A DNA stretch of 5,635 bases from Candidatus Poribacteria bacterium. Its GTDB lineage: Bacteria; Poribacteria; WGA-4E; GCA-2687025. Positions 1-5,519 of the stretch are shown here, in pieces. Position 1 is the first letter of the stretch; the number at the start of each line of letters is the position of its first letter. The notes beneath the pieces are model-generated. The model was given only the letters and a program-made list of their open reading frames with translations. It was not told where the DNA came from and searched no databases. A program made the position numbers and the translations under genes. Location of the stretch: the NCBI GenBank assembly GCA_027625215.1, contig JAQBWJ010000193.1:1-5635 (forward strand), given 5' to 3'.

Positions 1-732
1 GAACCGTACGCCCGCGACCTCTCCCAAGCGTGGCACGACCGCATCACCGATTTCGTCGTGGACGCCGAGCGCGAGTTCGAGCGCAAGCACCTCATCTCGT
101 GGAACGTGGCGAACCACAAGGGCAAAGTCGAAAAGCCGCACCCCGGAATTTCGATCTTCAACTTCCACTACGCCTCGCCGCCTATCCCCATCGAAGAAAA
201 TGCCCATCTGAACCGACCCATCGGCGACAACGAAACCGGCTTCAACAAAGGACGAGACACCCACTATCGCATGGAAGGTTGGGAGTTCCTGCTGGCTGGC
301 GGCGCGCTCTACAACAACCTCGACTACTCCTTCACCGTCGGACATGAAGACGGGTCGTACGCCTATCCCGACTCGCAACCGGGCGGTGGGTCTGCGGAGT
401 TGCGTCGCTCGTTGCGTACGCTCAAAGAGTTCATCGAGTCGTTCGAGTTCCTGAAAATGTCGCCCGACCGTTTCGCCATTCAAAAGCTCGCGCCAGAAGG
501 CGCCCGCGCGACGACGCTCTCTCAACCAGGGATGCAATACGCCTCGTACATCTACGGCGGAGGGCAAACAACCTTGACCATGAGCCTGACGAACGGTTCG
601 TACAATGTGGAATGGCTCGACGTGATGAACGGCAACACCATCAAACGGGAACGCATCGACACCGACGGCTCGATCACGCTCGTCTCACCCGACTACAAAA
701 CGGATATCGCGCTTCGCATCCGTCGGGCTTAG
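1..732 (+). CDS. Glycoside-hydrolase-like protein with C-terminal collagen-binding-type domain (5'-truncated)
   Basis: The frame is open from base 1, so the start lies upstream and only the last 243 residues are visible. The visible first half looks like the end of a TIM-barrel glycoside hydrolase. It contains the segment IGDNETGF, whose glutamate (codon 232-234) is a candidate catalytic acid. The aromatic stretch YRMEGWEFLLAGGALYNNL follows, then the segment TVGHEDGS, a pattern I know from large secreted glycosidase-like proteins of environmental bacteria. From about base 499 a beta-rich C-terminal domain begins (YASYIYGGG, YNVEWLDVMNG, then a terminal TDIALRIRR). This matches the style of the putative collagen-binding domain found at the end of DUF4038-type apiosidase-like proteins. 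Family membership is inferred from remembered patterns; substrate and export cannot be judged without the N-terminus. The next gene on this strand starts 109 bp downstream, and I see no convincing terminator in the gap. Confidence 0.7.
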   Translation, partial: EPYARDLSQAWHDRITDFVVDAEREFERKHLISWNVANHKGKVEKPHPGISIFNFHYASPPIPIEENAHLNRPIGDNETGFNKGRDTHYRMEGWEFLLAGGALYNNLDYSFTVGHEDGSYAYPDSQPGGGSAELRRSLRTLKEFIESFEFLKMSPDRFAIQKLAPEGARATTLSQPGMQYASYIYGGGQTTLTMSLTNGSYNVEWLDVMNGNTIKRERIDTDGSITLVSPDYKTDIALRIRRA

Positions 733-763
733 TCAGGGCGGGACTGTCCGACTGATGACGCGC

Positions 764-769
764 TATACT
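764..769 (+). promoter_or_regulatory. Possible -10 element upstream of rimK
   Basis: TATACT matches five of six positions of the sigma70 -10 consensus and lies 72 bp before the rimK start, in the gap after the glycosidase-like gene. No recognisable -35 hexamer sits 16-18 bp upstream, so this is a weak call. It would give rimK its own promoter instead of read-through from the upstream gene. Confidence 0.25.
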
Positions 770-817
770 TCATAACCCGCGTCGTTCGGAAAATCCGGTC
801 GGAACCGTTGTGTTTTC

Positions 818-826
818 AGGAGGAGG
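818..826 (+). promoter_or_regulatory. Ribosome binding site of rimK, strong but distant
   Basis: AGGAGGAGG is a near-perfect double match to the anti-Shine-Dalgarno sequence. Its last base lies 15 nt before the ATG at 842, longer than the usual 5-9 nt. No ATG, GTG or TTG in the rimK frame lies between the element and 842, so the start is not in doubt; the spacing is simply long. Confidence 0.65.
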
Positions 827-841
827 GGAACGCCCTTCAAA

Positions 842-1792
842 ATGCGAATCGGCATCATCACGCGCGGAAACAAGAATTACTCGACGAAACGCCTCATCCG
901 CGCCGCGAACGCACTCGGTCATCGCGTGACGCTCCTCGACCCTTGGGACTGCACGCTCTACCTCCAATCGGGACAACCATCCATCACCCACAACGGGCGT
1001 TCCGTCGAGCGGTTGGACGCGCTCATTCCCCGACTAAGTTCCGCGACGGCGAAATACGGGCTGGAGGTCGTCTCGCAGTTTGAACACATCGGCGTCCCAT
1101 CCGTCAACCCGTCGTCCGCCATCGAGACGGCGCGCAACAAGTGGCGCACGCTCCGGGTGCTGTCCGCCGCGAAATTGCCGATCTCGCCCTCGTTTGCGGC
1201 GGGCTCGACGGAACACCTCGACAAACCGATCTCGCGCATCGGCGGCTACCCCTTCCTCATCAAACCGTTCGAGGGCACGCAGGGCGGCGGCATCATGTTG
1301 TTCGAGACGCCCATGACGGCGAAATCCGCCCTCGACACGCTTTGGTCGTTGAAACAGGACTACATCGCCCAACGGTTTCATCACGAAGCGGCAGGTCGGG
1401 ACGTGCGCGTGTTGGTCGTCGGCAAACGCGCGTTGGGGGCGATGGAGCGCGTCGCGCAGCAGGGCGAGTTTCGCGCGAACGTCCATCGCGGCGCGCTCGG
1501 CAGACAGATGACGCTGACGGAAGAGATATCGACGCTGGCGGTTGCGGCGGCTCAGGCGGTCGGCTTGGGCATCGCGGGCGTCGATCTGCTTCGTACGGAC
1601 GAGGGGTTGGTGCTGCTGGAAGTGAACCCCTCTCCCGGCTTCGAGGGGTTCGAGACGACCACCCTCCGCGACGTGGCGACCGAGATGGTCCGGTACGCGG
1701 AACTGGTCTCCGGCAAAGCGCCGATCCAGCCGATTATTCCGTCGAACGGAGCCGATACCGACACTTCACCCCGTCATTCTCCTGAAAATTGA
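842..1792 (+). CDS. rimK: RimK-family ATP-grasp alpha-L-glutamate ligase
   Basis: The 316-residue protein follows E. coli RimK from end to end, with a short extra tail. E. coli RimK adds glutamates to the C-terminus of ribosomal protein S6 using ATP. Visible landmarks are the N-terminal MRIGIITRGNKNYSTKRL (E. coli: MKIAILSRDGTLYSCKRL), DALIPR at 59-64, ATP-site lysines K100 and K141, the glycine-rich loop EGTQGGGI at 144-151, GEFRANVHRG at 208-217, and the metal-binding residues D248, E260 and N262 in GVDLL and LEVNPSPG. The ATG at 842 aligns with the E. coli start. The last 25 or so residues are poorly conserved, and their codons overlap the convergent acetyltransferase gene. No S6 gene (rpsF) lies in the window, so the target could be S6 or another substrate; relatives in this superfamily also include LysX, MptN and CofF. 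Family assignment is firm; the exact substrate is inferred. Confidence 0.9.
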   Translation: MRIGIITRGNKNYSTKRLIRAANALGHRVTLLDPWDCTLYLQSGQPSITHNGRSVERLDALIPRLSSATAKYGLEVVSQFEHIGVPSVNPSSAIETARNKWRTLRVLSAAKLPISPSFAAGSTEHLDKPISRIGGYPFLIKPFEGTQGGGIMLFETPMTAKSALDTLWSLKQDYIAQRFHHEAAGRDVRVLVVGKRALGAMERVAQQGEFRANVHRGALGRQMTLTEEISTLAVAAAQAVGLGIAGVDLLRTDEGLVLLEVNPSPGFEGFETTTLRDVATEMVRYAELVSGKAPIQPIIPSNGADTDTSPRHSPEN

Positions 1793-2207
1793 ACGCCTGC
1801 ATGACATCGCGCGGAACCGTCACCGTATCGACGAACTCCGCCCCGATGATCTCGCACGTCCGTCGCGACGCGACGTTGTCAGGGTTGCAGGTGATCCACA
1901 GCGGGTCGATACCGTGACCCGCTGCCAGCGGCAGCGCCAACCGACAACTCCGCGCCGCCAGCCGTTGACCCTGATGCCCCGGTTCGACGCCATACCCAAG
2001 ATGCCCCACGTAGTTCTCGAGCGCGTCGCCCGCCCCGATCCGCAACGTGATCCCGCCGACGCGACCGTCGATGCCGTCCAGACGCATCGTGAACGAGTAC
2101 AAGTACATCATTCCAAAAGGTGTTTCCGTCTCGCGGCGGTCTTTTGTTTCCAGCCACAAATTGCCATCGCGCGGGCTACCCGGCTCCACAAACGAGAACG
2201 TCTTCAA
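1734..2207 (-). CDS. GNAT-family N-acetyltransferase
   Basis: This 157-residue protein has the acetyl-CoA-binding GNAT core. It shows VGGITLRIG at 50-58 (strand), GHLGYGVEPGHQGQRLAARS at 68-87 (strand, then the pyrophosphate loop and helix), LWITCNPDNVASRRTCEIIG at 103-122 (typical of this subfamily) and KCRYRL near the C-terminus. The start is the TTG at 2205-2207, overlapping the TGA stop of the aminotransferase as TTGA. I prefer it because the N-terminal pattern FSFVEPGSPRDGNLWLE belongs to the family; the next in-frame ATG codons, at residues 33-34, would delete it. A GGAAGGG Shine-Dalgarno sits 8 nt upstream. It is the last gene of the minus-strand set, and its final 59 bases overlap rimK on the other strand. 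The acceptor is unknown; an amine made by the upstream aminotransferase is an attractive inference. Confidence 0.85.
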   Translation of the reverse strand: MKTFSFVEPGSPRDGNLWLETKDRRETETPFGMMYLYSFTMRLDGIDGRVGGITLRIGAGDALENYVGHLGYGVEPGHQGQRLAARSCRLALPLAAGHGIDPLWITCNPDNVASRRTCEIIGAEFVDTVTVPRDVMQAFNFQENDGVKCRYRLRSTE

Positions 2208-3502
2208 CCTTCCGACCCTTCCACCCTCTTCAATGCCCGTCGCATCCGCTCCAACCCATCGTGAAGTTCGTGTTCCTGTATCGTAAGCGGCGGCGACACT
2301 CGCAATACCTTCTTCGCCAATGGACCCAGCAAGTGCAGGTCTTCGTTGTAAGCAGCAAGTACGGCGGCGGTGGCCACCTCCGGCGAGGACATCTCAACTC
2401 CCCAGACAAGCCCCTCGCCCCGCACATTCACTACCGACTCGAACTCATCCCTCAATGCGACCAACCCGTCGCGCATCGCCTTCGCCATCGTTCGCCCATG
2501 CTCGACAATCGGCTGACGCTCGTACACGTCCAGCGCGGCGAGCACGGCGGCGCATCCGCGCGGGTTTCCGCTGAACGTGTCCGACGCTTCCCCGTAATCG
2601 AACGAGTCCAACAACTCTGCCCGCCCGACGGTCGCGGCTATCGGTTCGCCGTTGCCCAACCCCTTGCCGAGCACGACGATATCCGGCTCGACGCCGTACG
2701 ACTCACAGGCGTACATGTTCCCCGTCCGCCCGTGACACGACTGCACTTCGTCCAAGATGAACACGACTTCGTTCTCGCGGCACCACTCGTTCAGAAACTG
2801 CAAGTACCACTTGGTCGGGTGGAACGAGCCCGCCGCGCCGAGATACGGCTCGGTAATCAACAAAAGCAGATTGTCGCCGTGCTCGCGTTTCAGCGCGTCC
2901 AACTCGTCGGCGAACTTGGGCAGAAGCGTCTCGCGGTTCGCTTCGGCGGCGTCAACAGCGTCCACATCGGCGACCTCGTCCATCGGGAAGCCGATGAACC
3001 GCACGTCGGGGTTCTTGCTGACCTCGCCCGTCACGTCGCCCGCCAAACCTTTTTTCCCGTGAAACCCAAGCCGCGTCGCCAGCATGATCTTCTTGTCTGG
3101 ACGCGTGTGTTGCGCCGCCCAAATCGCCTTGATGATCCCCGCCGACCCCGAATCCGCCCACAGCACTTTTTCCATTGACGGCAGATTCATGTTGCGAATC
3201 AACCGCTCGGCGGCGTCCGCCTCCAGCGGCGACACGGCGTTATAGCAGTTGCGTGGAACGCCCTCCGCGTATCGCGCGTAACCCGCCTCGAAGTCCGGGT
3301 GCGCGTGACCCAGATTCGCCACCAACACCCCTGACGTGAAATCCAGCAGCCGCTTGCCGTCCGCCGTCGTGAGCCAGATGCCTTCCGCGCTCGTCACAAT
3401 CGCCTGAGTCGGTGTGTACGTCTTGTGTCCGGTGGGAACGTAGGCGTCCAGTTTTTTCCGCACCGCGTTCGAGCGGGGTTCGCCGTCGTGTTGAATCGTC
3501 AT
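2204..3502 (-). CDS. Class III (fold type I) PLP-dependent aminotransferase, divergent
   Basis: At 432 residues this is the usual class III length. Recognisable parts are the entry segment DGKRLLDFTSGVLVANLGHAHP at about 48-69, the phosphate-binding SGS at 118-120, FHGKKG at 147-152, the cofactor-ring aspartate D251 in DEVQSCHGRTG (251-261), the Schiff-base lysine K280 in GKGLGNGEPIAA (279-290) and TFSGNPRGCAA at 309-319. The cofactor residues are present, so it should bind PLP. Two normally conserved stretches differ: SGSAG replaces the common SGSEA, and TEPYLGAAG replaces EPxxGEGG. The substrate therefore may be unusual; family members act on omega-amino acids, ornithine, GABA, amino sugars or amino alcohols. 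The ATG at 3502 has GGAG 7 nt upstream. The gene follows the oxidoreductase after 98 bp, and its stop overlaps the acetyltransferase start. Family is sure; reaction unknown. Confidence 0.9.
   Translation of the reverse strand: MTIQHDGEPRSNAVRKKLDAYVPTGHKTYTPTQAIVTSAEGIWLTTADGKRLLDFTSGVLVANLGHAHPDFEAGYARYAEGVPRNCYNAVSPLEADAAERLIRNMNLPSMEKVLWADSGSAGIIKAIWAAQHTRPDKKIMLATRLGFHGKKGLAGDVTGEVSKNPDVRFIGFPMDEVADVDAVDAAEANRETLLPKFADELDALKREHGDNLLLLITEPYLGAAGSFHPTKWYLQFLNEWCRENEVVFILDEVQSCHGRTGNMYACESYGVEPDIVVLGKGLGNGEPIAATVGRAELLDSFDYGEASDTFSGNPRGCAAVLAALDVYERQPIVEHGRTMAKAMRDGLVALRDEFESVVNVRGEGLVWGVEMSSPEVATAAVLAAYNEDLHLLGPLAKKVLRVSPPLTIQEHELHDGLERMRRALKRVEGSEG
2216..2222 (-). promoter_or_regulatory. 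Ribosome binding site that supports the TTG start of the acetyltransferase
   Basis: On the minus strand GGAAGGG lies 8 nt before the TTG at 2205-2207, inside the last codons of the aminotransferase. A second GGAAGG directly abuts the TTG but is too close to serve. The well-spaced copy, together with the TTGA stop/start overlap, supports translational coupling. Confidence 0.55.
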
Positions 3503-3601
3503 GTGTCGTCTCCGGTATCTGCGGGGTCGAAGGAGAGATCGCGTTGCGCGTTGTCAACTTTCTGCGAACGCCTCACCCAAGTCAAGCGTCTCGTTGAGAG
3601 G

Positions 3602-4867
3602 TCAGATCGCCCTGTCGTAGATGCGCGCCGTCTCGCCGACCGGATCGTAGATCGTGATCCCGTCGTCCCCGAACCGCGCCGTCACGGGCGTTCCCAACCC
3701 CTGCGCGAAGTACTCAAAATTGTGGTCGCGCACAATCTGCGCCGCCTCGATAATCGCCACCGACAGACGCCCCTCGTCCGCGTCGGGGTACGTCCCGCGC
3801 AGTGCTTCCAGCGCCGTCCCGTCGAACTTGCGCCGCATCGCCGCAAGGACGCAGACAACGAGGCTGTCCTTCCCATATCCAATCGTCACGTACGACCCAT
3901 CCGGTCGCTGAACCTGTCGCGTCATGTGGGTATTCGACGTGCGGCTGCCGTCGTCTTCGATGACGAACCGCAACCCGCGATACTGGCTGTCCGACTCGAC
4001 CTTGCCGCGCGTCGCCACCAACTCGCTCTCTTGGTTGACGGGTCCCTCAAACTCCGGCGGGCAGATCCAGTGATTGTTGAATTGAATGTGCAGTCCCGTG
4101 TCGAACACAACGCTCACCTGCACGGCGTCCCAAGCGTCGATGCCGTATTCTTCGCGCAGTTTGCGCTTCTGTCCAACGGCGAACAGCGAACGCGGCTTCG
4201 TTTGCAGGTAGTGGATGAACAGGTCGGTCCAATGCACCCCGACGTAACTGAACGGGTCGCTGTCTCGCACCCACTTGAACGTCTTGGTCGAAACTTCGAG
4301 CGGCTCCTCCAACACGGCGCGCCCATAGAGCGGGGTCCCGATGCGGTGGATCAGGTCGCGGTAAATCTTGAGGTGGTCGGGGTCGTACCGCTTGTGCATG
4401 TCCAACCCAACGATGCAACCCGACGCCTTCGCCGCCTCGATCACCGCGTCCGCCTCGTCCATTTTGAGCGTCATCGGTTTCTCAACGGCGACGTGGACGC
4501 CCCGTTTCAACGCCGCCAGCATCGGTTCGGCGTGAAGGTGGTCGGGCGTGGCGACCGCGAGCAGATCCAAGTCGGGGAAGGCGTCGAGTATCCCTTCCCA
4601 AGGCGTCTCACCTGAAAACTCTCGCGGTCGCTGTCCTGTCCACTGATGAAACGTCTCGGCGGAGTTCTCCGCGCTCTGAGGCGTCCGCGTCCCAACGGCA
4701 ACCAGTTCGATCTCCACATCCGCGAAATGCCGCGCGAAGTCGTCCATCGCCACGCGCCCCAAGTCCGGCGCGATCCCGCGTCTCACGAAATCGGCGTACG
4801 TCCGCAGATGCACGTCGCCGCCGAACATCCCTGCCCCCACCAGCGCGATCTGAAACCGTCGAGCCAT
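3602..4867 (-). CDS. Gfo/Idh/MocA-family NAD(P)-dependent oxidoreductase
   Basis: The 421-residue protein begins with a Rossmann fold: IALVGAGMFGG (7-17) is the dinucleotide loop, LLAVATPDHLHAE (102-114) the later strand and loop, and VAVEKP (126-131) carries the family lysine K130. The C-terminal half holds VGVHWTDLFIH (209-219), with D215 and H219 in the usual catalytic places. Family members oxidise or reduce a hydroxyl or keto group on sugars, inositols and related polyols. It is longer than the typical 330-390 residues, partly through about 20 extra residues between the first and second strands. The second strand ends VGTR (58-61) where NAD enzymes usually carry an acidic residue, which hints at NADP. 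I chose the ATG at 4867, directly before the first strand; the in-frame TTG at 4918 abuts a likely -10 box. It is the first gene of the minus-strand set. Exact substrate unknown. Confidence 0.88.
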   Translation of the reverse strand: MARRFQIALVGAGMFGGDVHLRTYADFVRRGIAPDLGRVAMDDFARHFADVEIELVAVGTRTPQSAENSAETFHQWTGQRPREFSGETPWEGILDAFPDLDLLAVATPDHLHAEPMLAALKRGVHVAVEKPMTLKMDEADAVIEAAKASGCIVGLDMHKRYDPDHLKIYRDLIHRIGTPLYGRAVLEEPLEVSTKTFKWVRDSDPFSYVGVHWTDLFIHYLQTKPRSLFAVGQKRKLREEYGIDAWDAVQVSVVFDTGLHIQFNNHWICPPEFEGPVNQESELVATRGKVESDSQYRGLRFVIEDDGSRTSNTHMTRQVQRPDGSYVTIGYGKDSLVVCVLAAMRRKFDGTALEALRGTYPDADEGRLSVAIIEAAQIVRDHNFEYFAQGLGTPVTARFGDDGITIYDPVGETARIYDRAI

Positions 4868-4918
4868 CCGCCTGCACCCATTCCCGATGAAGTTGAAGTC
4901 TGTTGAGTTTTCCCCCAA

Positions 4919-4947
4919 AGCATAAGGAACGCCCCACCATCAAACAA
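4919..4947 (-). promoter_or_regulatory. Candidate sigma70-type promoter of the oxidoreductase operon
   Basis: On the minus strand TTGTTT (plus 4942-4947) and TATGCT (plus 4919-4924) are separated by exactly 17 bp. TATGCT matches the -10 consensus at four positions and TTGTTT the -35 at three. Transcription would start near 4912, giving a leader of about 45 nt to the ATG at 4867. This is pattern matching only. Confidence 0.42.
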
Positions 4948-5043
4948 GTAGCGTCCCGACACGCCACCTCATCGCCAAACCCAACGACAAGGTTTTTTGC
5001 AATGGGGGACGTACTACTTTTCCCAAAGAAGTTCTCCCGCGCA

Positions 5044-5073
5044 TTCCGATCAATCAAGAGGATGTGCTATCAT
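5044..5073 (+). promoter_or_regulatory. Candidate promoter of rnpB with extended -10
   Basis: TGCTATCAT (5065-5073) is an extended -10 element: TG, one base, then TATCAT with five of six consensus positions. A weak -35, TTCCGA (5044-5049), sits 18 bp upstream. The predicted start, about 7 nt past the -10, falls at 5080-5081, two or three bases before the first paired base of the RNase P RNA. That positional agreement is the main support. Confidence 0.5.
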
Positions 5074-5082
5074 TGGTGACAA

Positions 5083-5474
5083 GGGGCGAGAGTCGCTCGG
5101 ATGGCTGCGCTGCAACTTGTTTGCGGCGAGGAAAGTCCGGACTCCGCAGGGTCAGGGCGCTGGGTAATCCCCAGGGGGAGCGATCCCACAGATAGCGCAA
5201 CAGAAAACAATCCGCCGATGGGCTGCTCGCACAGCCACAGGTAAGGCTGAAACGGTGGTGTAAGAGACCACCAGGGGCGCGGCGACGCGCACCGCTGGCA
5301 AGCCTCGCCCGGAGCAAGACCGAATAGGGGAACGTAGGTTGACCCGCCGTGTTCCCGGGTACGGTCGCACGAGGCGAACGGCAACGTTCGTCCCAGATGA
5401 ATAGCTATCGCCCCGCACCGCGCGCAAGCGTCGCGGGGACACAGAATCCGGCTTACAGACGACTCTCGCCCCCC
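5083..5474 (+). ncRNA. rnpB: RNase P RNA, bacterial type A
   Basis: This is the catalytic RNA of RNase P, which removes 5' leaders from pre-tRNAs. The conserved blocks occur in the right order: GAGGAAAGTCCGG (5128-5140), ACAGAAAACAATCCGCCGATG (about 5200-5220), the AGGTAAGGCTGAAA block (5239-5252) with its GTAAGAG hairpin loop, GGAGCAAGACCGAATAGGGG (5311-5330), AGATGAATAG (5395-5404) and ACAGAATCCGGCTTACAG (5441-5458). The ends close in a perfect 13-bp P1 (5083-5095 with 5460-5472). P3 pairs 5108-5115 with 5121-5128. P18 is a 6-bp hairpin with a GCAA tetraloop (5375-5390). A P19-like arm pairs 5411-5416 with 5433-5438 and also has a GCAA loop. GGT at 5337-5339 is in the L15 position that pairs with the tRNA CCA end. 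At about 390 nt it is close to E. coli (377 nt). Ends are inferred from P1 and may be off by a few bases. Confidence 0.97.
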
Positions 5475-5479
5475 TCAAA

Positions 5480-5499
5480 CGTCGCCCTGTAACGCGACG
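5480..5499 (+). other. Stem-loop between rnpB and the downstream gene
   Basis: CGTCGC (5480-5485) and GCGACG (5494-5499) form a perfect 6-bp stem with an 8-nt loop just after the RNase P RNA. No run of T follows, so it is not a classical intrinsic terminator. It could be a weak terminator, a 3'-end processing signal, or chance in GC-rich DNA. Confidence 0.3.
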
Positions 5500-5519
5500 C
5501 AGTTAAGGGAAGCCGCCGT

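Larger units (their letters stand above)
4868..5082. other. Divergent intergenic control region
   Basis: About 215 bp separate the oxidoreductase start (minus strand) from rnpB (plus strand). It is more AT-rich in parts than its surroundings, with a T6 run at 4993-4998. It holds the two candidate promoters listed separately. I see no convincing small gene, operator-like inverted repeat, riboswitch or terminator hairpin in the roughly 100 bp between them. Confidence 0.6.

Noticed and set aside
30..347. 105-codon plus-strand frame overlapping the first gene
   Set aside because: Out-of-frame shadow of the glycosidase-like gene; its translation is almost entirely arginine, histidine, leucine and proline with no domain pattern.
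1738..1750. Small hairpin TCCGT-CGA-ACGGA at the convergent gene ends, considered as a shared terminator
   Set aside because: The stem is only 5 bp and lies inside both coding regions, and neither strand has a T-tract after it.
1034..1785. Overlapping open frames on both strands within rimK (for example 1141-1785 plus and 1034-1486 minus)
   Set aside because: All are arginine-rich shadows of the rimK frame, which matches E. coli RimK along its whole length.
2120..3178. Long open frame (352 codons) on the plus strand opposite the aminotransferase
   Set aside because: It is in exact codon register with the real gene. In GC-rich genes TTA, CTA and TCA are rare, so the opposite strand in that register lacks stops. 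The translation is arginine- and histidine-rich with no recognisable family.
3552..3557. Perfect TTGACA on the minus strand between the oxidoreductase and aminotransferase genes, a possible internal promoter
   Set aside because: No acceptable -10 hexamer is found 15-19 bp downstream (the region reads CTCTCCTTCG), so I do not call a promoter there.
3425..4615. Long open frame (396 codons) on the plus strand opposite the oxidoreductase
   Set aside because: Same codon-register effect; the oxidoreductase on the other strand has all family motifs, while this frame shows none.
4868..4918. TTG start at 4918 adding 17 residues to the oxidoreductase
   Set aside because: No Shine-Dalgarno precedes it, the extra residues have no counterpart before the Rossmann strand, and the TTG directly abuts the candidate -10 box. 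The ATG at 4867 is preferred.
5152..5478. Minus-strand open frame containing the string CKPDSVSP, and two other minus-strand frames over the same stretch
   Set aside because: These lie antisense to the RNase P RNA. The CKPDSVS-type peptide is the translated complement of a conserved RNase P RNA block and is a well-known kind of spurious protein prediction.
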